Of a DNA stretch of 64,000 nucleotides, positions 37,270-45,393 are shown piece after piece. A program made the position numbers and the translations under genes. The stretch is from the NCBI GenBank assembly GCA_964472305.1, contig CAYYJR010000010.1:62001-126000 (forward strand). The letters run 5' to 3'. The DNA comes from CAYYJR01 sp964472305 (GTDB lineage: Bacteria > Armatimonadota > Hebobacteria > CAIYQO01). Position 1 is the first letter of the stretch; each line of letters starts with the position of its first letter. The notes under the pieces are model-generated. The model was given only the letters and a program-made list of their open reading frames with translations. It made no database searches and was not told the origin of the DNA.

Positions 37270-38508
37270 TTACTTGCGCTCAATCGTCATCAACCAGCCT
37301 TCCAGGGTAAATTCCGGTTTGCCGATTTCGTCCGGATGCAAGCACGCCAGCGCCTTGGGAGGCAGCGGGTGAATCATCAGTTCGGGCAGCGTCGCACCGC
37401 GCCAGTGTAGCGGAGTGGCGTAGAGATTTTCGAGTGGGATGGCCTGCGCGTCGCACCACGCACCCGCGTTGCAGGTCGGCAGCGCACGAATCCCCTCCAG
37501 CGAATGCCCCGGCGTGCCGAGGTGCTGGTTGATCCACGCTAGCGCGTTTTTATCCACGAAGTATGGTCGATGTCCGCCGCCCGGCTGGAACCATGTTGCG
37601 ATATCGTGCGGGACGCCAAGTGCGGCATACACCTTTTCCGTTTCGGTGACGACCGTCTGCGTGCTACGCCAGCAGGCGCCATCACCCTTACTGTCGATGA
37701 TCGTGTCGGCGTCGCCGTTGGCAAACAGCACGGCGCATTGGGGGGCGGTTAACGCGGCATACTCGGTCCACGAACACAGTTTGCGCATTCGCTCAAATGG
37801 TAAACGCTGGCAGAGCTTGGATGAGATTACGATATCGTCATACGCCCATCCGGCGACAATCGCCATCCGCAGTCGGGTATCCATCACGGCGGTCCAGCCT
37901 GCCGTCGCCCCGCCAAGCGAGTAGCCGGCGACACCGATCCGATCATGGGCGATGTCATGACGGGTCAGCAAGAAATCCACCCCTCGCATGGTGTCGAAGA
38001 CGAATTTGCCCATGATCAGCCGACCGGCTGCATCGCACCGTTCCGACACACCCCGCGCGTCGTGCGCCCGTGAGGCTAATTGTCCGGTCAGGTTGCGCTC
38101 TTCCTCACCGATGGGATCCATCGCCAGCGTAGCCACGCCGAGTTTCGCGTAGATCTGTGCCGCATAGTCGTAGCACCAGCTGCTTTTGCTGTTGCCATGA
38201 CCGTAGGTGAAGACGATAGCCGGCATCGGTCCAACGGAATGCGCTGGGCGATACAGCAGCGCCGGTACTCGCGATCCCGGTTCGGCGGTGAATATCCACT
38301 TCTCGATGACAATGCCGTCGTGCTCGATTTGGCCGCGCGTCTCCGGCGCCAGATCGCAGCGCGTCATCGGGATACCGAGCATCTGCCTGAGTTGGTTGCG
38401 AAGCTGCGCATGCGTGGCTTGCGCGTAGCTGTTCATAAGCATGGTGGCTCCCAGCGTGACCGCGATGACCAGCAGACCTAGCATGCGAAACACTTGCGAT
38501 TTTGACAT
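37270..38508 (-). CDS. Secreted alpha/beta hydrolase, acetyl-xylan-esterase-like
   Basis: This 412-residue serine hydrolase has a signal anchor (LLVIAVTLGATMLMN). The nucleophile elbow is GYSLGGATAG, the acid is within FANGDADTIID, and the histidine is in GGGHRPYFV. The sequence around the elbow resembles the acetyl xylan esterase/dienelactone hydrolase group, so I infer removal of acetyl groups from a polysaccharide. It is the first gene of the four-gene degradation operon and lies 28 bp from a palindromic operator-like site. Confidence 0.8.
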   Translation of the reverse strand: MSKSQVFRMLGLLVIAVTLGATMLMNSYAQATHAQLRNQLRQMLGIPMTRCDLAPETRGQIEHDGIVIEKWIFTAEPGSRVPALLYRPAHSVGPMPAIVFTYGHGNSKSSWCYDYAAQIYAKLGVATLAMDPIGEEERNLTGQLASRAHDARGVSERCDAAGRLIMGKFVFDTMRGVDFLLTRHDIAHDRIGVAGYSLGGATAGWTAVMDTRLRMAIVAGWAYDDIVISSKLCQRLPFERMRKLCSWTEYAALTAPQCAVLFANGDADTIIDSKGDGACWRSTQTVVTETEKVYAALGVPHDIATWFQPGGGHRPYFVDKNALAWINQHLGTPGHSLEGIRALPTCNAGAWCDAQAIPLENLYATPLHWRGATLPELMIHPLPPKALACLHPDEIGKPEFTLEGWLMTIERK

Positions 38509-38535
38509 ATGCGGTTCCTCACCGGGCCGCGTTGA

Positions 38536-38549
38536 CTGATGCGTATCAG
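38536..38549. promoter_or_regulatory. Operator-like near-palindrome, left copy
   Basis: CTGATGCGTATCAG is 13 of 14 identical to the right copy at 38796 and nearly palindromic. On the minus strand it sits just after the -10 of the esterase promoter, at about the transcription start, where a bound repressor would block transcription. Confidence 0.6.
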
Positions 38550-38554
38550 ATTAT

Positions 38555-38581
38555 ATTATCACCATCATTGTGTTCTGTCAA
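38555..38581 (-). promoter_or_regulatory. Promoter of the polysaccharide-degradation operon
   Basis: Read on the minus strand, TTGACA (38581-38576) is followed by GATAAT (38560-38555) at 15 bases, or TAATAT at 17. The perfect -35 and AT-rich -10 fit a housekeeping promoter controlling genes 38508 through 31517. Confidence 0.6.
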
Positions 38582-38759
38582 TAACGCTGTGATTGCTAAG
38601 CTGTCGCCAACGACACGGCCGTTGCCCTCGATATCGCTGGCGTGACGGGTAGCTCCCCCTTCTGCAAATGGAGGCCAGGTTATGAAACGAAGAGTCAAAT
38701 ACCAGGATAACATGACATGCTCCGTTGTACTGCCTTTCCCCTGATTTTTTCATGAGTTA

Positions 38760-38786
38760 TTGACAGCTACCGGCACAGTGGATAAG
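38760..38786 (+). promoter_or_regulatory. Divergent promoter facing the disrupted gene
   Basis: A perfect TTGACA (38760-38765) lies on the plus strand with a weak GATAAG at 15 bases or TAAGCT at 17. It is arranged as the mirror image of the operon promoter: the 11-mers CTGTCAATAAC and GTTATTGACAG face each other across 170 bp. Confidence 0.45.
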
Positions 38787-38795
38787 CTAGGTTAT

Positions 38796-38809
38796 CTGAT
38801 GCGCATCAG
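38796..38809. promoter_or_regulatory. Operator-like perfect palindrome, right copy
   Basis: CTGATGCGCATCAG is a perfect 14-bp palindrome. It lies just after the plus-strand promoter, mirroring the left copy. The pair suggests one dimeric regulator controlling both directions. Confidence 0.65.
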
Positions 38810-38831
38810 CTACTCGCAGTAGTAGTCGATT

Positions 38832-38859
38832 GGAACGGTACGGCCTGATGTACCGCTCC
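38832..38859 (+). other. Hairpin in leader of the disrupted gene
   Basis: A 10-position stem with one mismatch (GGAACGGTAC and GTACCGCTCC) encloses 8 bases. No U-tract follows. It may be a leader structure; function is unknown. Confidence 0.4.
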
Positions 38860-38925
38860 AGTGAGTTATTATAAAATTTCATAGGTTGAAGCAGTGTTGG
38901 GGATAATGCGTCTTTCCAAGGCGCA

Positions 38926-39009
38926 ATGACGATGAACACGATGCGACACCTTACGCTCTACGTGTCCGTTGCGCTGGTGTCTACCGCCGGTGACCTGTCC
39001 CGGCTTTGA
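38926..39009 (+). pseudogene. Signal-peptide gene fragment interrupted by an insertion sequence
   Basis: The frame MTMNTMRHLTLYVSVALVSTAG begins like a secreted protein (short basic start, hydrophobic stretch). It then runs into sequence that looks like the left end of an IS3-family element and stops at 39009. The lost part would have been controlled by the promoter mirroring that of the degradation operon, so it probably encoded another exported polysaccharide-related protein. Confidence 0.5.
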
Positions 39010-39054
39010 TGGACACCGAACTTAGAGGGATGTACAATCCCTGAATGGTGTCTT

Positions 39055-39345
39055 ATGGCCAAGCAGAACAACCATTACAGCCATGAATTCAAACAGGACG
39101 CGGTGCGGTTGGCGCTGTCCGGCGACAAGTCGAAAGCCCAGACCGCCCGCGACCTCGGCATCCGGGAAGGCCTCCTCTACAAGTGGATCGACCTCTACGG
39201 TCCCGCCGAGCCGGGGGCCCTCACCACGCTGACCCCCGACGAGCGGAGCGAGCTGCACCGGTTACGCCGGGAGAATCAGCGACTCCAGCAGGAGCGCGAC
39301 ATCCTCAAAAAAGCGATCGGTATCTGCTCGGGGGAACTGCGATGA
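39055..39345 (+). CDS. IS3-family transposase OrfA
   Basis: The 96-residue protein has the OrfA plan: helix-turn-helix (HYSHEFKQDAVRLALSGDKSKAQTARDLGIREGLLYKWI) and a C-terminal leucine-zipper-like helix (LHRLRRENQRLQQERDILKKA). It binds the element ends. A run AAAAAAG at the 3' part resembles the slippery sites used for OrfA-OrfB fusion, but OrfB is truncated so no active transposase can be formed. Confidence 0.88.
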   Translation: MAKQNNHYSHEFKQDAVRLALSGDKSKAQTARDLGIREGLLYKWIDLYGPAEPGALTTLTPDERSELHRLRRENQRLQQERDILKKAIGICSGELR

Positions 39346-39503
39346 GATACCCGTTCATCCGCGCCCACGCGGCACAGTTCCCCATTGCCCAGCTCTGCGA
39401 TGTCCTGGCCGTGTCGCGGAGTGGCTATTACGCCTGGCTCACCCGGCCTGAAAGCGCTCGCGCCCAAGAGGATGCGCGCCTCCTGGAGCAGCCGATCGGC
39501 TAG
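39342..39503 (+). pseudogene. IS3-family OrfB N-terminal fragment
   Basis: It starts at ATG 39342, overlapping the OrfA stop. The 53 residues include IAQLCDVLAVSRSGYYAWL, the conserved OrfB N-terminal motif, and stop at TAG 39503. The DDE catalytic core is absent. Confidence 0.85.
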
Positions 39504-39523
39504 TGTTTGGCGCATCGTCATGC

Positions 39524-40516
39524 TCATCGCCCCTCCAGCGGCCCGTAGCAACAAAAGTTGAAAAAGTAAGTCCCATCCGCCCCGGCAGCGTGCACGGCGT
39601 CAACCCGCGACTGAATGGCTTCCGGGGTATGGCGGCGGTTATGGCCGGCGTTCCATGGCTCCGGGGTCGGCCAGAGCTGCGGCCAGACGGCGCATGGCCG
39701 CGGCGAGTGCTTGGCCGCGGCAAAGAACGCCTCGGGTACCCAGTCGTAGGGATCGGGCTCATGATTGTGCGTGGCCGGGATCACCGCGTCGAGCAATCCT
39801 TCCGCCATCCACGCCAGCGGTTGCTGGCCCTGCGGTTCTCCCTGCCCCGGCTGCCAGGCGACGCGCGCGATCACCGGCTTGTCAGTGAGGGCACGCACTG
39901 CGTGCACGAAGCGGGTGCAGGCTGCAACGCGCTCGGACTGGGACGCCTCATTGGGGAAGAACGGCGCCTTGCGTTCGAAATCCAGCGAGAGCCCGTCCAC
40001 GCCTTTGGCGAGTAGATCCGTGAACAGTTCCAGCAGGTACGTCTGGTATGCCTCATTGCGAAAGTCTTTACGCAGGCCATCGGCATGACAGGGACCGGGC
40101 ACACCCTCGAGCCAGCGCGGGACGCAGGCGTGGTTGAGACGGATATTTCCGTAGACCCGCAGTCTGCGGGCATGACCGGCGGCGATCACGCAGTCGAGCA
40201 GGTCCTGCACCTGCGCGTTGTACCGCTCAACCACGTCTCCGATGGGGAAGATCGTCGTCTCGGCTGCCTCACCCCACATCGCGGGATGATCGGCGTGGCT
40301 GCGCTCCAGCAGGGCGCGCGTGAGGCCGCGTTCGTGCCGGGTACGGCAGTTGTGGATGCCGGTCGAGCAGAGGCTCCAATCGATGGCGGTGAACCCGGCG
40401 GCCGCCAGCGGCGCGACCAGCACCCGGTCGGCCTCCTGTGGCGTGCAATCCGTGCAGGCCAGTTCCGCCAGCAGGCCGAAGCCGTCATGGTTGAAGATTC
40501 GGTCCAGGCTCTTCAT
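39524..40516 (-). CDS. TIM-barrel glycosidase-like protein
   Basis: This 330-residue product has barrel-like segments, including LAAAGFTAIDWSLC, LRVYGNIRLNHACVPRW and GVDGLSLDFERK, where the DFE acidic pair could be catalytic. I recognise a family of putative glycosidases in degradation-rich genomes, but not a numbered GH family. The start at 40516 overlaps the next upstream gene by 4 bp, implying coupling. No secretion signal is seen. The extended frame upstream is not coding. Confidence 0.6.
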   Translation of the reverse strand: MKSLDRIFNHDGFGLLAELACTDCTPQEADRVLVAPLAAAGFTAIDWSLCSTGIHNCRTRHERGLTRALLERSHADHPAMWGEAAETTIFPIGDVVERYNAQVQDLLDCVIAAGHARRLRVYGNIRLNHACVPRWLEGVPGPCHADGLRKDFRNEAYQTYLLELFTDLLAKGVDGLSLDFERKAPFFPNEASQSERVAACTRFVHAVRALTDKPVIARVAWQPGQGEPQGQQPLAWMAEGLLDAVIPATHNHEPDPYDWVPEAFFAAAKHSPRPCAVWPQLWPTPEPWNAGHNRRHTPEAIQSRVDAVHAAGADGTYFFNFCCYGPLEGR

Positions 40517-41013
40517 GCCAGCACCTCCGGGCAGTCCCGCGGCACCTGGCAGAGCGCCTGCACATAGGAGACGGTGCCCAGTTCGCGCAGGTACCAGGGT
40601 GGGGCGTCGCTGCCGGCGGGCGGCAGCACCTTCTCCAGGATCGCGCCCTCCAGGTTCGGATCGCTCGCGCGGGTGAACTGCATGGAGCGGCAGAAGCCCA
40701 GCGCCCGGCGGATCGGCTCGCGCCACTCGTCATCGCCATACTCCCGTACCAGATCCGCCCAGAGGATCGCCGCGCAGGCGATGCGGAGATTCAACGGCGT
40801 CTTCTCCGGCCAGGGGCCGACCCCCCGGTCCACTTTGGCGCGGACTTCAGCGCAATAGGCTTCGGCCTCGGTGCGCGTTTTCAAGCCCATGACGCGGGCG
40901 TGGTTGGCGCGGTAATTTTCCCGCATCCGGCTGACCAGATATTCCTGCATCATGCGCGGGAAGCGGTTCAACGGTTGACGCGTTTCTGTATGGGACATGG
41001 TGCACACCTTCAT
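40513..41013 (-). CDS. Chimeric protein: esterase-like N-terminus joined to unrelated C-terminus
   Basis: Residues 20-65 (QEYLVSRMRENY, AEAYCAEVRAKV and GPWPEKTPLNLR) match the N-terminal linker of acetyl-xylan-esterase-type hydrolases, which normally continues ARVTG. Here it continues into IACAAILWADLVREYGDDEW and a short C-terminal part that looks like the end of an alpha/alpha-barrel enzyme. The whole hydrolase domain is missing. I infer an in-frame deletion fusion. Its product may not be functional. It overlaps the TIM-barrel gene by 4 bp. Confidence 0.45.
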   Translation of the reverse strand: MKVCTMSHTETRQPLNRFPRMMQEYLVSRMRENYRANHARVMGLKTRTEAEAYCAEVRAKVDRGVGPWPEKTPLNLRIACAAILWADLVREYGDDEWREPIRRALGFCRSMQFTRASDPNLEGAILEKVLPPAGSDAPPWYLRELGTVSYVQALCQVPRDCPEVLA

Positions 41014-41195
41014 CAGTCGGCAGCCCGGCGCGGTTGGGGGATCAGCAACGCACTAATAATACCACACGCCCCCAATACCATGAGCGGCATGTGGCGCTGC
41101 CCCAGAAACAGCGCGCCATTGGTCATCGTCAACACGATCGTCAGCACGAAAAGCAGTGATGCGCGATACGACGACAGGTGATTCAACGCCAGGCG
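41013..41195 (-). pseudogene. C-terminal membrane-protein fragment (possible transporter remnant)
   Basis: A 60-codon frame ends at 41013, overlapping the chimeric gene. It encodes two hydrophobic segments (ASLLFVLTIVLTMTNGALFL and MPLMVLGACGIISALLI). Just upstream, in a different frame, FYTAFSTAFATVL reads into a stop at 41196, so a frameshift within an MFS-like protein is likely. No start codon is available. Confidence 0.4.
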
Positions 41196-41470
41196 TCAGA
41201 GGACGGTGGCGAAGGCGGTAGAGAAGGCGGTATAGAAAGCGTTCCATGGCATGGTATTGGAGGAGCTCATTGAAGGGGCGCTGATCCACTCTCGCTTTGT
41301 TGAGCAGGCATTAGCGCACCGAGACGGCGATATTGCTCAGTGCTGTCGTCAGAGGAGTGCTTCCAGATACGGGGTCATCACGCGCTCAACCCGGCAGATG
41401 TGCGCGTATCATCAAGCTGAAGATGCCAAAAGTCAGTGACAGTGAAAACGAGAAACTTCCTGCTCCGTAA

Positions 41471-41722
41471 AATGAACGCGAATTCACGCCGGCAACGGCC
41501 ATTCGCCAGGTGATACAGGCTGCCGGCCGCGGTCTCGTCATTCGCTCTGGTGGACCGCGCACGAATGATGAGGATGTGGTAGAGAAGGTGCGCCTGACCA
41601 TGGATGCCGGTGTGCAGGGGATGATCTTTGGGCGTCATCTGTGGCGGCCATGGGAGCAGGCGTTAGTGCTGACCAGGCATCTGCACGATCATTTACGTGA
41701 GTCCGCGGTGCCTGCGGTATGA
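41471..41722 (+). pseudogene. C-terminal fragment of a DeoC/LacD-type aldolase
   Basis: The open frame ends ATAIRQVIQAAGRGLVIRSGGP, then VVEKVRLTMDAGVQGMIFGRHLWRPWEQA. This matches the last strands and phosphate-binding loop of class I aldolases of the FbaB/LsrF type (GG near the end, FGR motif). About 200 upstream residues are missing; the frame is closed by TAA at 41468. The interval 41214-41470 contains no gene. Confidence 0.55.
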
Positions 41723-41778
41723 TGTGATCCCTCCCGACGGTGGTAACACACCATCGGGAGGTGCCGACAGTTCATCTA

Positions 41779-43275
41779 TTATTGAATTTGCTTCCCAAGC
41801 CATTCATCCCACGTCGTCCGCTGTGTAAAGTCGAGCAGCAGGTACTCGGCGCCGGTGCGGACATAGCCTGTTTGTGTGGGGATATAGATGCTTACGCCAT
41901 GCGACCGGGGATTCCCGTTACCGTGGTACTCGGCAACGACGGCTTGGTGAATGGCGGCCATCACACGATCAGCCGCTGTGCGAACACGTGAGTCGCTCAC
42001 GTTGGCTTTCACCAGGCTGGCATAATCATACAAGTCCTTGTATTCATGATACTTGTAGCTCTCGGCTTCATTGCGTGCGGTAGCCAGTTCGGCTCCCTTC
42101 GAGGACGCGACCGGGATGAGTGCCTGGGCAAAGGCATCGACCGCGGAGGCCAGTTCCTCGAGCTTTCCGACCGCCAGAACTGAGTGCGTAATATCGGACG
42201 CTGTGCCGTAGTACGCCAGTGTTTCCCGTGCCATCATGATGGAGAGCTCGCGTGCCGTCATCGACGGATTGGCGATCAGCGGACCCAACCAAGTATGGTA
42301 GGGGTATCCTGCGCCGGGAGGACTCTCCTCGGAACCCACGATATATTCTCCTGTCTCCCGGATTTCATAGGCAATCTCCAGCATTTGCATCAGCGAGGCA
42401 TCGAATGAGATAATGTCCAACGGCATGGAAGTGATGAACGCCTGGGAGAGCTCCTGGGTCTTGATAAAGGTGCCCGAGGTATCGTCAAAGGAGACCCCGC
42501 GCGTCATGGCGAGCTCTGTCGAACGCGAACGCCACCCCGATCCATGGTTCCAAATGACGACCAGATAATGCTCCGCCGGGTAACGTTGTTGTCCCCACAG
42601 CAGGAAATTGCGGAAGGTATCCGCCCGCCCCATATCGACCTCACCCATCTCCTCGAGCACCGGTGAGGTAATCACCTGGGAATCATCATCGTGTTTCACC
42701 ACGAAGCGTTTGGTGCCCGTCCAGTTGCCGTTTGACGTATCGTAACCGGGCGAGCGGTCCATTTGCACGACGACCGTCACCTGGTCGCTATCGGGTACCG
42801 CCTCCATTTCGTTCACATCCTCCACGCCAAAATCTTCCAGATCATTATCGGCATTGAGGAAGACCAGCACCGTCCATTTGCGTGATGCAGCAGCCAATCC
42901 CACATTCTGGACATGCGTGGTTTGTCCCGCTTCAACCGTGACAGGCATCTCCTGCATCTGGTATCCTGAATGCCTGATCACCAGGCGATGTGACCCCACC
43001 GGCGCGTTCTGCAGACTGAATGATCCATCCGCATTGGTCGTCGCTTGATGCATCAATCCCTGGATGCGCACTATCGCGCCGGCGGCTGGCGTCGAGGCAG
43101 CCGCAAGATACACATGACCATCAATGCGCCCGGTGGGTTGAGCGGTCGTCGGTGATCCACTTCTCCCGCTGCCACATCCGGTGAGGAGCAAGATCCCAAC
43201 CACACTCACGAGAAGTAACGATCCCAAGTGGGCCAGTGAATGTTTCGACGATGTCAACGATTTCAATGTTATCAT
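41779..43275 (-). CDS. Clostripain-like (C11) lipoprotein with Cys-to-Ser change
   Basis: The 498-residue protein has a lipoprotein signal (VVGILLLTGCGSG), a carboxypeptidase-regulatory-like beta-sandwich (residues 50-130: RIDGHVYLAAASTPAAG), and a C11 peptidase domain. The histidine region is present (LVVIWNHGSGW). The nucleophile segment should read FDACLM but is FDASLM: the codon at 42394-42396 is TCG (Ser). Thus it is probably inactive as a peptidase or a binding protein. The ribosome site AAGGAG abuts the ATG, so a TTG three codons later is a possible start. It lies at the end of the ABC operon. Confidence 0.83.
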   Translation of the reverse strand: MITLKSLTSSKHSLAHLGSLLLVSVVGILLLTGCGSGRSGSPTTAQPTGRIDGHVYLAAASTPAAGAIVRIQGLMHQATTNADGSFSLQNAPVGSHRLVIRHSGYQMQEMPVTVEAGQTTHVQNVGLAAASRKWTVLVFLNADNDLEDFGVEDVNEMEAVPDSDQVTVVVQMDRSPGYDTSNGNWTGTKRFVVKHDDDSQVITSPVLEEMGEVDMGRADTFRNFLLWGQQRYPAEHYLVVIWNHGSGWRSRSTELAMTRGVSFDDTSGTFIKTQELSQAFITSMPLDIISFDASLMQMLEIAYEIRETGEYIVGSEESPPGAGYPYHTWLGPLIANPSMTARELSIMMARETLAYYGTASDITHSVLAVGKLEELASAVDAFAQALIPVASSKGAELATARNEAESYKYHEYKDLYDYASLVKANVSDSRVRTAADRVMAAIHQAVVAEYHGNGNPRSHGVSIYIPTQTGYVRTGAEYLLLDFTQRTTWDEWLGKQIQ

Positions 43276-43343
43276 CTCCTTGCAGCGCCCATGCCGGGGT
43301 ACGACACAGGCGCTGGGTATGTTACGACATTGTTGTGGGGGAA

Positions 43344-44543
43344 TTATTTCCCAAACAAGCTGGGGAACTCACGCAGGAATTGCACGCCGACCAGGGTACG
43401 GTTGCGATCCTCCATGTCTGCGTGACCTAACGCGCGCTCGGCGTAGAGGCGCACGGTAGAATATTGATCGAGCTTCCGTTCACCGGCAATCCCCAGGCGC
43501 ACCCGGTTGCCGCCGGGTTGCTCCCAGCGTGAGGCCTGCAGGGAAATCTCGTGTTTCTCATCGAGCGCACGATTCCATTGCACAAATTGCCCATTAACCG
43601 ATCCATCACTGTCACGCCCTGCCACCAACTCGGCACGCCAGAGATTCTGCCCCGCGGAGTATTCCGCATCCAGTGCGACACGGGTTTTATCCGTAAACTC
43701 CAACGCCGGTGTCATCCTCATCTCGTCTGACATGGTCTCGGAATCCATGAGCGGATCGACCACTGTCGAGAAACGTGGCATATCCGATCCACGTAACGCG
43801 GACGCTCCCACCGTGAGCGTTCCGCTCGACAGATCAAATCGCCGCGCCACCCGTCCGGTGACGATGGGGCTGTTATTGTTATCCCCTCGTGCACCGTTGC
43901 CATGCATGGCCGCAATCCAATAGTCGTAATTCCCGGCTATCCCTTCCAGGCTCGCGCCGCGGTCAATCCGCACCCCCAGGCTTTCCGGATAAAGCGACTG
44001 CAGGGGGCGCGTGTGCGTCTCGTAGGTCGTGAGATTGCCAAAGGGGACGACAAATTGGCCGAAGCGTACATTCGGTTTGCCCAGTCCGAACTTATAGATG
44101 CCGTAGGCATTGAAGAAATGCATCTCCTTGCCGCGGCCATCGACGCCTTCCATCTGCGTCGCACTGGGCCATTGCAGACCGAGGTCCAGCACATCGCGCG
44201 TGGCATTCGCAATGGTGGCCGTGGTCTCCACCTCCGCGCCCATCAGCTCACCGCTGGAGGTCGACATCCCCTGTTCTTGCATGTTCATCAACCGGTAGTC
44301 GAGACGGCCATCAATCGCCCAGTTTGAGACGTGCCAGCCTTTGGGCTTTCCACTCGCATCGGCGTCATCATCAGCCTGCGCTTTCTCATCTGCTGTCGGC
44401 TCGTTACCGGGTGCTCCCACATCCTGCGCGGCAGCAGCCGTTTCGGTTGTCGCTGCCGGTGGCGTGACAGGCACCGGCGGCTCTTCTGCCCAGGCAGCGA
44501 ATGCCATGACGATCACTAGTGCGACGGAATAAACGGTTTTCAT
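43344..44543 (-). CDS. Porin-like outer-membrane beta-barrel protein
   Basis: The 399-residue product starts with a signal peptide (MKTVYSVALVIVMAFAAWA) and a Pro/Thr/Ala linker. The rest alternates polar and hydrophobic residues in repeated strands, such as YGIYKFGLGKPNVRFGQFV and LRGSDMPRFSTVV, like phosphate-selective-type porins. It probably makes an outer-membrane channel for the ABC cluster upstream. The ATG at 44543 has an AAGG site; the longer frame to 44615 is untranslated leader. Confidence 0.75.
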   Translation of the reverse strand: MKTVYSVALVIVMAFAAWAEEPPVPVTPPAATTETAAAAQDVGAPGNEPTADEKAQADDDADASGKPKGWHVSNWAIDGRLDYRLMNMQEQGMSTSSGELMGAEVETTATIANATRDVLDLGLQWPSATQMEGVDGRGKEMHFFNAYGIYKFGLGKPNVRFGQFVVPFGNLTTYETHTRPLQSLYPESLGVRIDRGASLEGIAGNYDYWIAAMHGNGARGDNNNSPIVTGRVARRFDLSSGTLTVGASALRGSDMPRFSTVVDPLMDSETMSDEMRMTPALEFTDKTRVALDAEYSAGQNLWRAELVAGRDSDGSVNGQFVQWNRALDEKHEISLQASRWEQPGGNRVRLGIAGERKLDQYSTVRLYAERALGHADMEDRNRTLVGVQFLREFPSLFGK

Positions 44544-44651
44544 GTCATGTGCCTTTCTGTATGTAGCCGGGGATAATTTTGCCTGGGTATGCGACCGCCG
44601 AATACTCGACTCCACTCGACAAAATCATCCCCGGCCTGTCCCGCCGCGGGA

Positions 44652-45383
44652 TTATGCGGCAATGCTGCCGGCAATAACGCGACCGTCGCGCAACTCGACC
44701 ACGCGGTCAGTCTCTGCCGCCAGGGTGGGGTCGTGCGTGACAATGAGAATCCCCAGACCTTCCGCCTGCAGGCTGCGGAAGATATCCATGATGGCGACCC
44801 GCGACCGATGCTCCAGCCGGCCTGTCGGCTCGTCGGCCAACAGCAGCCTTGGTTTCCTTACCAGGGCACGGGCGATGGCGACACGCTGCATGTCACCGCC
44901 ATTGAGCTGATGCGGCAGCGCATGCACTTCTGTTAAGCCGACACGTTCCAACGCATCGAGTGCACGCTCCCGGCGATTCGATTCCCGAGCGAAAATCATC
45001 GGCAATTCGACGTTCTCCACCGCCGTCAGTGTGGGGATGAGGTAGAAGAGCTGGAAAATGAAACCGATGTTATCGCGGCGGAACATGACCAGTTCTTTCT
45101 CCGGCATCGTCGTCACTTCATGCCCGCAGACCTGAATGCTCCCCTTGGTGGGCGTATCCAGGCAGCCCACCTGATTCAGAAAGGTGGTCTTCCCAGAGCC
45201 GGAACGGCCGACAATGCCAACCATCTCCCCTGGCTGCACGCGGAGCGACATCCCCGCCAGGGCGTGAATAGTCTCTGAACCGCGCTGGTAACTGCGCCAG
45301 ACTTCGGTGGCTTCCAGAATCGGAATATCGGTATGGACCTTGGGCCCTGCGTATTGTGGTACGTCCAGGATTGGTGTGTGCAT
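44652..45383 (-). CDS. ABC transporter ATPase, degenerate signature (NBD2)
   Basis: This 243-residue LolD/MacB-type ATPase has Walker A (GRSGSGKTT), Q-loop glutamine (FIFQLFYLIP), Walker B with catalytic Glu (LLLADEP) and H-loop (VTHD). The ABC signature is LNGGD instead of LSGGE/Q (44892-44906) and the D-loop reads RLE rather than NLD (44811-44819). The ATG at 45383 has a GAGGAG site. It follows the other ATPase after a 10-bp gap and is likely its heterodimer partner in the MacB/LolCDE-type transporter. Confidence 0.88.
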   Translation of the reverse strand: MHTPILDVPQYAGPKVHTDIPILEATEVWRSYQRGSETIHALAGMSLRVQPGEMVGIVGRSGSGKTTFLNQVGCLDTPTKGSIQVCGHEVTTMPEKELVMFRRDNIGFIFQLFYLIPTLTAVENVELPMIFARESNRRERALDALERVGLTEVHALPHQLNGGDMQRVAIARALVRKPRLLLADEPTGRLEHRSRVAIMDIFRSLQAEGLGILIVTHDPTLAAETDRVVELRDGRVIAGSIAA

Positions 45384-45393
45384 GGTAATCTCC

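Larger units (their letters stand above)
38991..39503 (+). mobile_element. Truncated IS3-family insertion sequence
   Basis: The left end is inferred at TGACCTGTCCCGGC, which resembles IS3-type ends starting TG. OrfA is complete, but OrfB is cut after about 53 codons and no right end or target duplication is found. Sequence from about 39504 belongs to the minus-strand gene that follows. The element is inactive unless helped in trans. The left boundary is an inference. Confidence 0.7.

Noticed and set aside
39301..39345. Programmed frameshift to produce an active IS3 OrfAB transposase
   Set aside because: A slippery A-run is present, but OrfB is truncated before the DDE core.
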